Below, piece by piece: positions 45,822-55,033 of a stretch of DNA of 64,000 bases. Positions within the stretch are counted from its first letter, which is position 1. Every line of letters starts with the position of its first letter. The translations under genes were made by a program, and so were the position numbers. The DNA is from Rhodomicrobium vannielii ATCC 17100 (lineage in GTDB: Bacteria; Pseudomonadota; Alphaproteobacteria; Rhizobiales; Rhodomicrobiaceae), in the NCBI RefSeq assembly GCF_000166055.1, contig NC_014664.1, positions 496,001 to 560,000 of the forward strand. Reading direction: 5' to 3'. The notes under the pieces were generated by a model. It saw only the letters and a list, made by a program, of their open reading frames with translations, had not been told where the DNA came from and did no database searches.

Positions 45822-46661
45822 ATGTTCGATCTCCATAGTCATCTGCTGCCCGGAATCGACGATGGATCGCCCAATATGAGGGTCTCTTTCGAGATGGCGC
45901 GCGCCTATGTCGATCAGGGTGTCCTCTGTGTGGCCTGCACCCCGCACATTCTGCCCGGCCTCTATCACAACACCGGTCCTCAAATCCGCGAAGCGGCAGC
46001 TGCGCTGCAAACCAGTCTCGACGAGGCCGGAATACCGCTCCATATCGCCACCGGCGCAGACAACCATATCATTCCCGATTTCGTCGAAGGGCTGCGTCGC
46101 GGCCATCTGCTGGCGCTCGACGATACGGCCTACGTCCTCGTCGAGCCGCCGCACCACGTCGCCCTCGCGCGCTTGGAAGACCTGTTTTTCAGCATTCTCG
46201 TCGCCGGTTACGTGCCGATCCTGACTCATCCCGAGCGATTAACCTGGATCGAAGGGAAATACGACGTCATCGAGCGGCTTTCGGCGCGAGGGGTCTGGAT
46301 GCAGATCACCGCCGGATCGCTTCTAGGGCGCTTCGGCCGCCGCCCGCGCTACTGGGCTCAGCGCATGCTTGAAGAAGGACGCGTGCATATCCTTGCAACG
46401 GACGCCCACAACAACGACTCCCGTCCCCCCGATCTCCTTAAGGGACGGGAAGCCGCCGCGAAAATCGTTGGCGAAAAAGAAGCCCATCACCTGGTCGTCA
46501 CGCGTCCCTTGGGTGTGCTGAAAAACCTGCACGCTGGCAGTTTGCCGGAGCCGGAAGGAATTACGAGTGAGGAAGTTCATGAGGTTGAGCGCTCTGTTCA
46601 GGCTTCTGGCACCGGTGATGGCCGCAGCCTTCGTGAGCGCGTGCGGCGGCTCCTCGCTTAG
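45822..46661 (+). CDS. PHP-type protein-tyrosine phosphatase (CpsB/CapC-like)
   Basis: 279 aa from MFDLHSHLLPGIDDGS; a GTG 54 bases upstream is the alternative start. The metal-binding PHP motifs are DLHSHLLPGIDDG at the N-terminus, the histidine in ACTPHILPGLYH, LTHPERL and ILATDAHN. CpsB-type phosphatases remove phosphate from capsule tyrosine kinases and so control chain length or export. No tyrosine kinase gene is in the window. Its end overlaps the Wza-like gene by 95 bases, a long overlap that ties their expression. Confidence 0.88.
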   Translation: MFDLHSHLLPGIDDGSPNMRVSFEMARAYVDQGVLCVACTPHILPGLYHNTGPQIREAAAALQTSLDEAGIPLHIATGADNHIIPDFVEGLRRGHLLALDDTAYVLVEPPHHVALARLEDLFFSILVAGYVPILTHPERLTWIEGKYDVIERLSARGVWMQITAGSLLGRFGRRPRYWAQRMLEEGRVHILATDAHNNDSRPPDLLKGREAAAKIVGEKEAHHLVVTRPLGVLKNLHAGSLPEPEGITSEEVHEVERSVQASGTGDGRSLRERVRRLLA

Positions 46662-47379
46662 CAACGGATCGCCGGAAAAGATGTCGATTGCAGGCACGCC
46701 GCCGGCCGAGGAAACTGCTGCGCCGAAGGCCAACGCAGCGAGCGGGGGAGCTACGGTGAAGGAGCCGGAGGCTGCCGCAGCAATCAAGCAGGCCGCCCTC
46801 ACCTATAGTGCGATGAGCGATCCGAAGAGCAAATCCTACAAGGTCGGGCCGCTCGACGTCCTTGAAATTACCGTCTTCAAGGTTGCGGACTTGTCGAAGA
46901 CGGTGCAGGTTTCCGAAGCTGGGACGATCAACTATCCGCTCGTGGGCGAGATGCAGGCGGGTGGCCGCTCCGCGCGCGAGATCGAGCAAGACCTGACGAC
47001 ACTTCTCGGTGCGAAATATCTTCAGAAGCCGCAGATCACCGTTTTCGTGAAAGAGTACAATAGTCAGCGCGTCACCGTGGAGGGCGCGGTGAAAAAGCCG
47101 GGCGTCGTGCCGATGGTCGGCGGTCTGTCTCTGGTGCAGGCCGTGGCTCAGGCCGGCGGCTCGGATGAAGCGGCCGACTCGACGGCCGTCGTGTTCCGCA
47201 CGACCAACGACAAGCGATCCGCCATCCGCTACGATATGGCGAAAATCCGCGACGGGGGCGCTGAAGACCCACTCTTGCAGTCGGGCGATGTCGTCATCGT
47301 GCCGACTTCGAGCATGAAGCAGGGCTTTAACATCTTCGTCAAGATGCTCCCGCTCGCTACTGTGGTCTCATTCCTCTAA
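46567..47379 (+). CDS. Wza-like polysaccharide export lipoprotein
   Basis: 270 aa. A GTG with GGAAGGA seven bases upstream gives MRKFMRLSALFRLLAPVM; an ATG four codons later is an alternative. A lipobox VSAC puts the lipidated cysteine at about residue 26. The Poly_export domain begins YKVGPLDVLEITVFKVADLSKTVQV and the SLBB part has RVTVEGAVKKPGVVPMVGGLSLVQAVAQAGG. Wza-family proteins form outer-membrane or periplasmic export channels for capsule or exopolysaccharide. The protein is shorter than Wza and carries an alanine-rich spacer of about 50 residues after the cysteine. Its inner-membrane partner Wzc is not nearby. Confidence 0.9.
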   Translation: MRKFMRLSALFRLLAPVMAAAFVSACGGSSLSNGSPEKMSIAGTPPAEETAAPKANAASGGATVKEPEAAAAIKQAALTYSAMSDPKSKSYKVGPLDVLEITVFKVADLSKTVQVSEAGTINYPLVGEMQAGGRSAREIEQDLTTLLGAKYLQKPQITVFVKEYNSQRVTVEGAVKKPGVVPMVGGLSLVQAVAQAGGSDEAADSTAVVFRTTNDKRSAIRYDMAKIRDGGAEDPLLQSGDVVIVPTSSMKQGFNIFVKMLPLATVVSFL

Positions 47380-47396
47380 TGCCGTTTCTTCAAGTT

Positions 47397-47440
47397 AGAG
47401 ACGAACCCATCGGTGTGATTTGACCGGTCGGTTCGTCTCT
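47397..47440 (+). terminator. Hairpin after the Wza-like gene
   Basis: Perfect 11-bp arms AGAGACGAACC and GGTTCGTCTCT enclose a 22-base loop, 18 bases after the stop codon. There is no T-run, so it may act as a weak or RNA-stabilising terminator. Confidence 0.5.
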
Positions 47441-47929
47441 CGATAAACCTCGCGTGGCGATGGGGCGCTTTTTTTGTTCGGGCATGGAGGTTCGCAAAGC
47501 GCTGTCATGGGGAAGGGCTCGGGTTCCTGGCGGTTGGCCGGAAGAAGCCGGTTCCGAGGGCATCCAGAGCATGAATGCGAATAGGGGGGGACAAGCTTGG
47601 TGTGAAGTGGAAAACCTTCGCGCATTGGTTGCGGTTCGAGATCAAGCCAATTAAGCAGATCGTGTTAGCAGTCGCGCTTCCTTCTAACGAGTTGGTCGGG
47701 TACCAATGTTCTGTCAGTCGTTGCAATATCGGCCCAGCGGAGCCCGGCCCGATGCTTGCCAACCTCGCGTCGACAACCAACTAATGCTTGCCTCGCTCGC
47801 GCCATCGAAAGCACGGTCGCTGAATCATCATTTGAAATCGCGCGGTCACCGACACCCTTTGGCGGGGGCGTCCGCTATGCCCCCTGCTCAACCGAAATCG
47901 TATGCAAATCAACGATCCGTGGAGAGAAC
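47441..47929. other. Intergenic region without a clear gene
   Basis: About 490 bases. Several short frames cross it, but none has a family match or convincing start. No mobile element is visible. The last 50 bases supply a GGAGAGAAC ribosome binding site for the next gene. Confidence 0.4.
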
Positions 47930-48631
47930 ATGACCTCTTGGATGCATAAAGTCGCGCTTTTCGCAGGGGCTGCGGCGCTGACGCTGACCGTTTCTGTCCC
48001 GGCGTCTGCGGAAGACGCCGCTCCCGCCCCGGCGCCTGCGGAAGCCGCTGCTCCCGTTCCGGCCATCGCGCCGGAACTTGCGGAGCGTATGGCCAAGGAG
48101 AAGGAAGACCGCAAGACATGCAAGCTCGAAATCTGCAAAGCGTTCGCGGAAGCGAAGAGCGGCGCGCCGATTTCTTGCAACGTCACCAAGACATGGCTCG
48201 GCTCCGACATTCAGGCGGGCTATCTGGGAGACAAGCTGACATGGCCTTGGGGACATGCGCTGTGTTCGGCGCACATCGATCTCGACCGCGACGCCATTGC
48301 CGAGGTTGCCTCTAAGCCTTCGGGTACGCTGAAGCTGAAGAAGCACGACATCACCTGTAAGCTCGACAACAAGAACCCCGCTGAAGGCAGCGCCTACGAC
48401 GTCAAACTGTCGATCGAGCCTGTAGTTACCTTCGAGAACGGCCGGGCGACCAAGGCCGAGTTGAACTGGGGCACCATAGAGGCGCCTCTTCTTGCCAAGA
48501 CGGCGATATGGTCCGCAACCGCAGTCGATGCGAACTTCAGCGTCATCGCGAACGGCGTCGTCAAGGAAATCAACGCCTTCCTTGGCGTCAAGTGCAAGGA
48601 AGAAGGCTTCAACATCGCCGCCGCTCGATAA
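47930..48631 (+). CDS. Secreted protein of unknown family
   Basis: 233 aa from MTSWMHKVALFAGAAALTLTVSVPASAED, a clear Sec signal peptide cleaved near ASA-E. A proline/alanine spacer follows. The mature part has four to six cysteines (DRKTCKLEICKAF, PISCNVTKTWLG, HALCSAHIDLD, DITCKLDNK, GVKCKEEGF) that could form disulfides. Segments such as DIQAGYLGDKLTWPWGHALC are distinctive, but the family is not recognised. A longer upstream frame lacks a signal and is not used. Periplasmic location is inferred. Confidence 0.75.
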   Translation: MTSWMHKVALFAGAAALTLTVSVPASAEDAAPAPAPAEAAAPVPAIAPELAERMAKEKEDRKTCKLEICKAFAEAKSGAPISCNVTKTWLGSDIQAGYLGDKLTWPWGHALCSAHIDLDRDAIAEVASKPSGTLKLKKHDITCKLDNKNPAEGSAYDVKLSIEPVVTFENGRATKAELNWGTIEAPLLAKTAIWSATAVDANFSVIANGVVKEINAFLGVKCKEEGFNIAAAR

Positions 48632-48810
48632 GCGCGTTGGCTGTCAGCATGGGCTTTCTGCGTCCGTCGCTGGAAGACCCATGCATCTTTTGCGTTTCCG
48701 GCGGAGCAACATGTTCGAGCTGCGGCGGATTTCATGAGCAAGCCAATGCGTGCCAGGTTGACACGCTACGGCGCCTGCTGCCCTCTCTCACGCCGACTGC
48801 TCCGCATCAT

Positions 48811-49821
48811 TCACGCAGGATGCAGCGCCACCTTTTCCCGGCGCACCGGTTCAGCCGCCGGGGCCTTTGCGGCGCTTGCGAACAAAAAATCGCGCACCGC
48901 CGCGATCTGATCCTCCGCCATCAGCCACGGCGCGTGGCCAATTCCCTCGAACTCCACGATTTTCGCGCGAGGTCCGCGCCGCATCATGTCATCGGCGATC
49001 TTCCCGAGCAAAAGGTCGCTTTCCGCGCCGCGAAGCACCAGCGTCGGGCAACGGATCGCTTCATAGGTCGGCCAGAGATCGACACCGGCGAGAAACTCGC
49101 TACCGAAGGCGACGCCCGTAACGCCGCCCGAGCGCATATGCGTGATAATCGCGGGATCGAAAGCGAGAACGTAGGAGCCGTCCCGCTGTTCGATGGCGCT
49201 GTTGGTCGTCACCTTCCGCCATTGTGTTTCGGTTAGCGGGCCGAATGAAGCGCACGTCTCGCGCAGATGGAACTCGACATCTTCGAGACACGAAAAGGAG
49301 CGGCCGAGCCCGGTCTGCGCCTTCTTCATGCGCATGAGGGCGGGCCAGGGCACGAGCGGGCCGACATCGTTCAGGATCAGGCGGCGGATCGGCGAATTCC
49401 GCCGAGCGGCGAGCATCATGCCGATGAGGCCGCCCATCGATGTGCCGATCCAGTCGATATGGCGCTTCGGCTTGGGCTGGGTGCGCCTGAAAATGCGCTT
49501 GAGGCCGGTTGGCGGTGGAGGCGGCGCGGTCACGCGGGAGAGAAGCGCCGCCGCGTCGGTGAGGTAGAGCGAAAAGGAATAGTCGTTTTTCTTCGCTAGC
49601 CACTCGCTTCGCCCGCGCCCGGCGACGTCCATGCACACGACGTGGCACTCCTCGGCGAGGCTTTCCGCGAGAACGTCGAAGTCGCGGCTGTTGCGCGTGT
49701 AGCCATGCACGCAGAAAACGAGACGAGGGCTTTGCGGGTCGCCCCATTCGGTATAGGCGACCTCGTGGAAGCCGTTCGGACCGAGGCTTTGAAAGCTGCA
49801 GAGACGCGGTTTCTCTGACAT
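48811..49821 (-). CDS. Alpha/beta-fold hydrolase
   Basis: 336 aa from MSEKPRLCSFQSLGPNG; in-frame starts further upstream are less likely. The oxyanion strand is LVFCVHGYTRNSRDFD, the nucleophile elbow GTSMGG (IDWIGTSMGGLIGMML), the acid probably in LVLRGAESDLL and the histidine in GIGHAPWLM. A 40-residue lid insertion (PPPPPTGLKRIFRRTQPKPKR) is unusual. The substrate is unknown; esterase or lipase activity is likely. It is isolated from same-strand genes. Confidence 0.88.
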   Translation of the reverse strand: MSEKPRLCSFQSLGPNGFHEVAYTEWGDPQSPRLVFCVHGYTRNSRDFDVLAESLAEECHVVCMDVAGRGRSEWLAKKNDYSFSLYLTDAAALLSRVTAPPPPPTGLKRIFRRTQPKPKRHIDWIGTSMGGLIGMMLAARRNSPIRRLILNDVGPLVPWPALMRMKKAQTGLGRSFSCLEDVEFHLRETCASFGPLTETQWRKVTTNSAIEQRDGSYVLAFDPAIITHMRSGGVTGVAFGSEFLAGVDLWPTYEAIRCPTLVLRGAESDLLLGKIADDMMRRGPRAKIVEFEGIGHAPWLMAEDQIAAVRDFLFASAAKAPAAEPVRREKVALHPA

Positions 49822-50086
49822 CAATTTCCACTTCCGGCGCGCGGGCGCCATGCTTGAGCAGGATAACGGCTCATTGTGCGGTGCACAATCGCTGCGGGAT
49901 GAGACGCAACGAAGGCAGAGTGCTTGCCGAGAATCACTTCGGCATAAATTAACCCCGCCTGTGGGCCTTCGCGAGACTTGCGTGGCCTTTTCAACACCGC
50001 GAAAGAGAATTGGGGACGAAGCGCATGGCTGCTGCCCGGACACTTTTCGACCGCACGGTCAGGGCGACGATGGAGCAGAAGAGGCT

Positions 50087-50154
50087 AGTGGTCCGATCCG
50101 ACGTTTACGTTTGCAGCACCCTCCCGAGCAGATGTCGGAAGCGCAACGGCCACT
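50087..50154. repeat. Dispersed inverted repeat, copy 6 (diverged)
   Basis: The left arm is AGTGGTCCGATCCGACGTTT, and the right arm is the inverse of AGTGGCCGTTGCGCTTCCGA. Similarity is clearest in AGTGG and CCGACrT. It lies 148 bases from copy 7. Confidence 0.45.
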
Positions 50155-50302
50155 GGCAGCCCGCAGAAAAAAAGCTTTCCGGTCACAACCTGTAAAACGG
50201 GATCTGTGGTCGAGTTGAAGTGAGACGGATATGTCAATCGGCATTCACTCGCTCCTAGAGTGCGTTGGTGCAACCCGAAAAACCTTTTGCAGCAGCCTGC
50301 TT

Positions 50303-50373
50303 GTGGAGCTTTTGAATTTGTATTTGAGCGAGAATTCGTGACAGCCGGGACTCAAATGTCGAATTCATTCCAC
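50303..50373. repeat. Dispersed inverted repeat, copy 7
   Basis: The left arm is GTGGAGCTTTTGAATTTGTA, and the right arm is the inverse of GTGGAATGAATTCGACATTT. It shares the arm ends and core with copies 1, 3 and 4. Confidence 0.7.
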
Positions 50374-50497
50374 TGATTGGGCTAGCCCCAGGCGGGCAGG
50401 CGGCACGACCGCCTTCGCGCAGCGCCGGTTGCGTTTGCATCGCGTGCGCGGTAATGCGGGGGTTGGGCAACGCCGATGTTGCCCCGGAGTTTTGCAT

Positions 50498-51583
50498 TTG
50501 ATCCCGTTCCCCCGTCGCTTCGAGACGCTGCCTCACGCCCGGCAGTGGCTGATGCTCGCGCTTTTTTCGGCGGCGTTCGCGGCGCTTCTCGACCTCGCGA
50601 GTATTCCGGCGGCGGTGTTCCTCGGGCCGATGGCGGCTGGCGTGGTGCTCGGCGTCAAGGGCGCGACGATCCGCGTGGCGCGTGTGCCCTATATCGGCGC
50701 GCAGGCGTTGATGGGGCTTTTCATTGCGAGCGCGATCACGCCGTCGATCCTTCAATCCTTCGCGAAGGAATGGCCGATCATCCTCGGTGTCGTATTTTCG
50801 ATTATCGTCGCGTCGAGCCTTCTCGGCTGGGCGATGAGCCGCTGGCGCGCCATGCCGGGGACGACGAGCATTTGGGGGTCGTGGCCGGGCGCGGCGGGCG
50901 CGATGGTTATCATGGCGGGCGAGTTCGGGGCGGACGCGCGGCTCGTGGCCTTCATGCAATATTTCCGCGTGGCCTGCGTGGCGAGTCTCGCGTCTGTGGT
51001 GGCGACGTTCTGGGCGCATTCGACCGGCGTCCCGCACCCGGACATCGCATGGTTCCCCGCCATGGACGAACGCCCCTTCGCCGTGACGCTGATGCTTGCG
51101 GGCATTTGCGCCATTGTGGGCCGCGCCACTCATTTTCCCTCGGGCGCGATGCTGCTGGCGCTTGTCGCCGGCTCCGCGCTCAACCTCGCCGGGCTCGTTC
51201 ATATCGAACTGCCGAAATGGCTGATGGCGGTGACCTATGCGCTGCTTGGGTGGAATGTCGGCCTGTGCTTCACGCCGGACATCCTCGCGCATGCCTTCCG
51301 GGCGCTGCCGAAGATCGTGCTTTCGGTCGCGTTGCTGATCGCGTTTTCCGCCGTGCTCGCCTGGCTTCTCACCGAGACGCTCGGCATCGACGCGCTGACC
51401 GCCTATCTCGCGACAAGCCCAGGCGGCATGGACTCGGTCGCGATCATCGCCGCATCGACGAATGTCGACGTGCCCTTTGTCATGGCGCTGCAAACGATTC
51501 GTTTCCTCATCATCATCATGATCGGGCCGCCGCTCGCGCGCCTTGTCGCGCGACATATGGAGGTCAGCGGGCGCTATGGCTGA
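50498..51583 (+). CDS. AbrB-family membrane transporter
   Basis: About 361 aa if started at the TTG 9 bases after a CGGAG ribosome binding site; the start is uncertain because no ATG lies near the conserved N-terminus. About ten membrane helices occur in two halves (AALLDLASIPAAVFLGPMAAGVVLGVKG and MLLALVAGSALNLAGLVHIELP), matching the duplicated AbrB domain of proteins once labelled ammonia monooxygenase. SIWGSWPGAAGAMVIMAGEFGAD and LATSPGGMDSVAIIAAST are the paired signature segments. Transport substrate is unknown. It overlaps the next gene by eight bases. Confidence 0.85.
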   Translation: MIPFPRRFETLPHARQWLMLALFSAAFAALLDLASIPAAVFLGPMAAGVVLGVKGATIRVARVPYIGAQALMGLFIASAITPSILQSFAKEWPIILGVVFSIIVASSLLGWAMSRWRAMPGTTSIWGSWPGAAGAMVIMAGEFGADARLVAFMQYFRVACVASLASVVATFWAHSTGVPHPDIAWFPAMDERPFAVTLMLAGICAIVGRATHFPSGAMLLALVAGSALNLAGLVHIELPKWLMAVTYALLGWNVGLCFTPDILAHAFRALPKIVLSVALLIAFSAVLAWLLTETLGIDALTAYLATSPGGMDSVAIIAASTNVDVPFVMALQTIRFLIIIMIGPPLARLVARHMEVSGRYG

Positions 51584-52805
51584 GACTGGAAAACAGGCTG
51601 CTATTATCGGCGGCGGGCCGGCAGGGCTGATGGCGGCCGAGGTGCTGGCGGGCGCGGGCGTCGCCGTGACGGTCTACGATGCGATGCCGAGCGTCGGCCG
51701 CAAGTTCCTGCTCGCCGGGCGCGGCGGGCTGAACCTCACGCATAGCGAAGAGCTTTCGCAGTTTCTTGCCCGCTACAGCGCGGCGGAGCCGCATTTGCGC
51801 GGTGCGATCGAGGCGTTTCCGCCGTCCGCGCTGGTCGCATGGTGCGAGGCGCTGGGGCAGGAAACATTCGTCGGCACAAGCGGGCGCGTATTTCCGAAAG
51901 CGATGAAGGCATCGCCGCTGCTGCGCGCTTGGCTCGGGCGGCTGCGGGGTCTCGGCGTCGCGTTCCGACAGCGCCATCGCTGGCGGGGCTGGGACGATGC
52001 GGGCGCGCTCCTGTTCGACACGCCGGACGGTCCCGTGACCGTTCGCGCCGACGCGGCGATCTTCGCGCTCGGTGGTGCAAGCTGGCCGCGCCTCGGCTCC
52101 GATGGCGGCTGGGTGCCGATTTTCGAACGTGAGGGCATCGACGTCGCGCCGCTGAAACCGTCGAACTGCGGCTTCGCGGTCGGTTTCTCGGACATCTTTC
52201 TCGCGCGCTTCGAGGGCGATCCGCTAAAGGGCGTCACGTTTTCGTTCGAAGGGCGAAGCGTGCGCGGCGACGCCACCATCACGAAGGCGGGCATCGAGGG
52301 CGGCGCGATCTATGCGCTGTCGGCGGCCCTGCGCGAAGCCTTGGAGCACGAGGGGGCTGCGGATCTGATTATCGACCTGCGCCCGGGGATCGAAGCCGAG
52401 GCCCTAGAAGCGGCGCTATCGAGGCCGCGCGGCAAGCAGACGCTGTCGGCCCATTTGCGCAAGGCGGCGAAGCTCGCGCCCGTCGCTATCGGCCTTCTCT
52501 ATGAAGAAGCCGTGCGCGGTGGCTCGCCGCTCGCCGATCTCGACGTGGCCGAGCTTGTGCGCCTCATCAAGGGCGTTCGCGTGCCGCTCACAGCGCCCGC
52601 ACCCATCGAGCGCGCGATCTCGTCGGCGGGCGGCGTGCCATTCACCGAGCTCGATGGCTTCATGCTTCGGAAGAAGTCGGGCGTCTTCGTCGCGGGCGAA
52701 ATGCTCGACTACGAAGCGCCGACCGGCGGCTATCTGCTGCAAGCGGCGTTCTCGACCGGAACGGCGGCGGCACGTGGCGCGCTCGCCTTCCTCTCCCGCG
52801 CCTGA
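51576..52805 (+). CDS. FAD-dependent oxidoreductase, HI0933/BaiN-like (TIGR03862-type)
   Basis: 409 aa from MAETGKQAAIIGGGPAGLMA, starting inside the AbrB gene's last eight bases. The FAD motif is AAIIGGGPAGLMAAEVLAG. Then come the KFLLAGRGGLNLTHSE region typical of HI0933-family flavoproteins, AIFALGGASWPRLGSDG and the C-terminal VFVAGEMLDYEAPTGGYLLQAAFSTG. These proteins resemble the BaiN flavoprotein, but most have no proven substrate. The overlap suggests co-expression with the transporter. Confidence 0.88.
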   Translation: MAETGKQAAIIGGGPAGLMAAEVLAGAGVAVTVYDAMPSVGRKFLLAGRGGLNLTHSEELSQFLARYSAAEPHLRGAIEAFPPSALVAWCEALGQETFVGTSGRVFPKAMKASPLLRAWLGRLRGLGVAFRQRHRWRGWDDAGALLFDTPDGPVTVRADAAIFALGGASWPRLGSDGGWVPIFEREGIDVAPLKPSNCGFAVGFSDIFLARFEGDPLKGVTFSFEGRSVRGDATITKAGIEGGAIYALSAALREALEHEGAADLIIDLRPGIEAEALEAALSRPRGKQTLSAHLRKAAKLAPVAIGLLYEEAVRGGSPLADLDVAELVRLIKGVRVPLTAPAPIERAISSAGGVPFTELDGFMLRKKSGVFVAGEMLDYEAPTGGYLLQAAFSTGTAAARGALAFLSRA

Positions 52806-52861
52806 CGGAACATCGCGGCTTCCGCGCTCTTTGTTCTCGCAAGAGATAATGGAGTTATGCC

Positions 52862-54193
52862 GTGAAGCCGATCAGGACGATTTTCGCTATGGGTCTTGCC
52901 GCCATCGCGCTCTCCGCCTGCGAGAGCCAGACCGCCACGCCCGTCTCGGAAGGGATGGGGCCTAATCCGAAGCTCCCGCCGCCGAAGGAAACGGCGCTTC
53001 CGACAATCAATATCGCCGTCGCGCGGGGCTGGGGCGAGGGGCAGAAACCGAAGCCCGCCGAGGGACTTCAGGTGGCGGCGCTTGCTCGCCATCTCGATCA
53101 TCCGCGCTGGATTTATGTACTGCCGAACGGTGACGTGCTCGTGGCCGAAAGCGACGCGCCGCCGAAGGAGGCCACCGGCTTCCGCAATTGGGTGCAGGGC
53201 AAGGTCATGAAGATGGCGGGCTCCAACAGGGGTAGCGCCGACCGCATCACGCTCCTGCGCGGCGTCGGCCCGAACGGCGAGGCGCAGACGCGCGAGGTCT
53301 TCCTCGAAAACCTGTTCTCGCCCTTCGGCATGGCGCTGATTGGCGACACGTTTTACGTGGCCAACGCCAATTCGATCATGAAATACCCTTACCAGGAAGG
53401 ACAGACAAAGATTACGGCCGCGGGCGAAAAGCTGACGGACCTTCCGGGCGAGCTTAACCACCACTGGACGAAGAATATCGTCGCGAGCAAGGACGGCACG
53501 AAGCTTTTTGTCGCCATCGGCTCGAACAGCAATATCGGTGAAAACGGCATGGAGCTTGAGAAGGATCGCGCGATGATCTGGGAGGTCGATGTTGCGACCG
53601 GCCAGCATCGCGTGTTCGCAAGCGGACTGCGCAATCCGGTCGGCATGGCCTTCGAGCCGCAGACGGGCGTTCTGTGGGTGGCGGTGAACGAACGCGACGA
53701 ACTCGGCAGCGAGCTTCCGCCCGATTATCTGACGAGCGTCAAGGAAGGCGGCTTCTACGGCTGGCCTTATTCCTACTGGGGTCAGCATGTCGATACGCGC
53801 GTGCAGCCGCAGCGGCCCGACCTTGTGGAGAAGGCCATCGTGCCGGATTACGCGCTCGGCAGTCACACCGCATCGCTCGGACTGACGTTTGCGGAAGGCA
53901 GCAAACTGCCGAAGCCATTCGCGAACGGCGCGTTTATCGGCCAGCACGGCTCGTGGAACCGGAAGCCGAAGAGCGGCTACAAGGTGATCTTCGTGCCGTT
54001 TGAGAACGGCAAGCCGAACGGCATGCCCATCGATGTGTTGACGGGCTTCCTCAGCCAGAACGACGAGGCGCTCGGGCGACCCGTTGGCGTGACGTTCGAT
54101 AAGGACGGCGCGCTGCTCGTGGCGGATGATGTGGGCAACGTCGTCTGGCGGGTTACGGGCGCGGGCTCGGCGCAAAGCGCGAAGGCTGAATAG
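52862..54193 (+). CDS. Sorbosone dehydrogenase-like lipoprotein (beta-propeller)
   Basis: 443 aa from a GTG preceded by AGAGATAATGGAG. The signal [20 protein letters not shown] has a lipobox LSAC. The body is a six-bladed propeller of the soluble glucose/sorbosone dehydrogenase type: [77 protein letters not shown] and [19 protein letters not shown]. These enzymes use PQQ to oxidise sugars in the periplasm; PQQ-binding residues are not confirmed. No PQQ biosynthesis genes are in the window. Confidence 0.85.
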   Translation: MKPIRTIFAMGLAAIALSACESQTATPVSEGMGPNPKLPPPKETALPTINIAVARGWGEGQKPKPAEGLQVAALARHLDHPRWIYVLPNGDVLVAESDAPPKEATGFRNWVQGKVMKMAGSNRGSADRITLLRGVGPNGEAQTREVFLENLFSPFGMALIGDTFYVANANSIMKYPYQEGQTKITAAGEKLTDLPGELNHHWTKNIVASKDGTKLFVAIGSNSNIGENGMELEKDRAMIWEVDVATGQHRVFASGLRNPVGMAFEPQTGVLWVAVNERDELGSELPPDYLTSVKEGGFYGWPYSYWGQHVDTRVQPQRPDLVEKAIVPDYALGSHTASLGLTFAEGSKLPKPFANGAFIGQHGSWNRKPKSGYKVIFVPFENGKPNGMPIDVLTGFLSQNDEALGRPVGVTFDKDGALLVADDVGNVVWRVTGAGSAQSAKAE

Positions 54194-54341
54194 CCGCAAC
54201 CGTTACTGCGTCGATGCGCCTTTTCAACGGCCGGGTTCTCCTTTGCGTGAGGCCCGGCCGTCCGATAATCTCACAGAGCATGATTGACGGCGGCCTCCGA
54301 AACGCCCTATCTATGGCGTTTGAGAGAGAAAGCGCCTTGTC

Positions 54342-54479
54342 ATGACCAAAAGAACCTATCAACCGAGCAATTTGCGCCGGAAACGCAAACACGGCTTCCG
54401 CGCACGCATGTCCACCAAGCAGGGCCGGACCGTATTGTCCCGCCGCCGCGCGCGCGGCCGCACGAAGCTCTCGGCTTAA
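54342..54479 (+). CDS. rpmH: Large ribosomal subunit protein bL34
   Basis: 45 aa: [20 protein letters not shown] at the start and [12 protein letters not shown] at the end, the standard bL34 sequence. It is strongly basic. It lies 25 bases upstream of rnpA, the usual order rpmH-rnpA-yidC. The gene is short and easily missed. Confidence 0.97.
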   Translation: MTKRTYQPSNLRRKRKHGFRARMSTKQGRTVLSRRRARGRTKLSA

Positions 54480-54504
54480 ACAGTCGAAAAAAAGCGCTGC
54501 GGCC

Positions 54505-54903
54505 ATGGAGACGCTCAAGACGCGCGCGGAATTCAAGCGCGTGCAGAAGGGCCGCAAATGGGTGACGCCTGCCTTTATCATGCAGGGCCTCGCCCGCGCG
54601 GACATCGAAAGTCAGGGTCCGCGCTTCGGGTTCACCGTATCGGGCAAGTCGGTCGCCGTTGAAGGCGAGGGCGGCAGGAAAAGAGGCAAGGCGGTCGACC
54701 GCAATCGCGCGAGACGTCGCCTCAAGGAAGCCGTTCGCCTGACTTTTGCGGAAGCCGCACGGCCGAATCTGGATTACGTGATAATTGGCCGCGCCGTTGC
54801 GCTGACCAGAAAATTCGAAGATCTACTTGCGGATATGCGGCGTGCATTCCATAAAGTGGGCCAGCCGGCGCGCTCCGACAAGGAAAATAACCCTGCCCCG
54901 TGA
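54505..54903 (+). CDS. rnpA: Ribonuclease P protein component
   Basis: 132 aa from METLKTRAEFKRVQKGRKW. The RNase P signature is FGFTVSGKS followed by AVDRNRARRRLKEAVR, the RNR motif that contacts RNase P RNA. It helps the RNA remove tRNA 5' leaders. It lies between rpmH and yidC. The C-terminal tail (ARSDKENNPAP) is non-conserved. Confidence 0.96.
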   Translation: METLKTRAEFKRVQKGRKWVTPAFIMQGLARADIESQGPRFGFTVSGKSVAVEGEGGRKRGKAVDRNRARRRLKEAVRLTFAEAARPNLDYVIIGRAVALTRKFEDLLADMRRAFHKVGQPARSDKENNPAP

Positions 54904-55033
54904 ACGCTGCGCTGGAAAAGCCGGATTGTCTTCCCACGAAGTCAGGAACCGGCTAAAGCGATTTGGCTGAACGGATTGGGCAGTCTTTCTTCGATGGCGT
55001 GGCGCGCATCGAACGGTTTTTCTGAGCGGGTTC

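Larger units (their letters stand above)
49822..50497. other. Intergenic region with two dispersed inverted repeats
   Basis: About 680 bases holding no recognisable gene. It contains copy 6 (50087-50154) and copy 7 (50303-50373) of the inverted-repeat family. Confidence 0.5.

Noticed and set aside
50255-51556. Minus-strand frame of 433 codons opposite the AbrB gene
   Set aside because: It is His/Arg-rich antisense; the plus strand has a clear membrane protein with the AbrB signatures.
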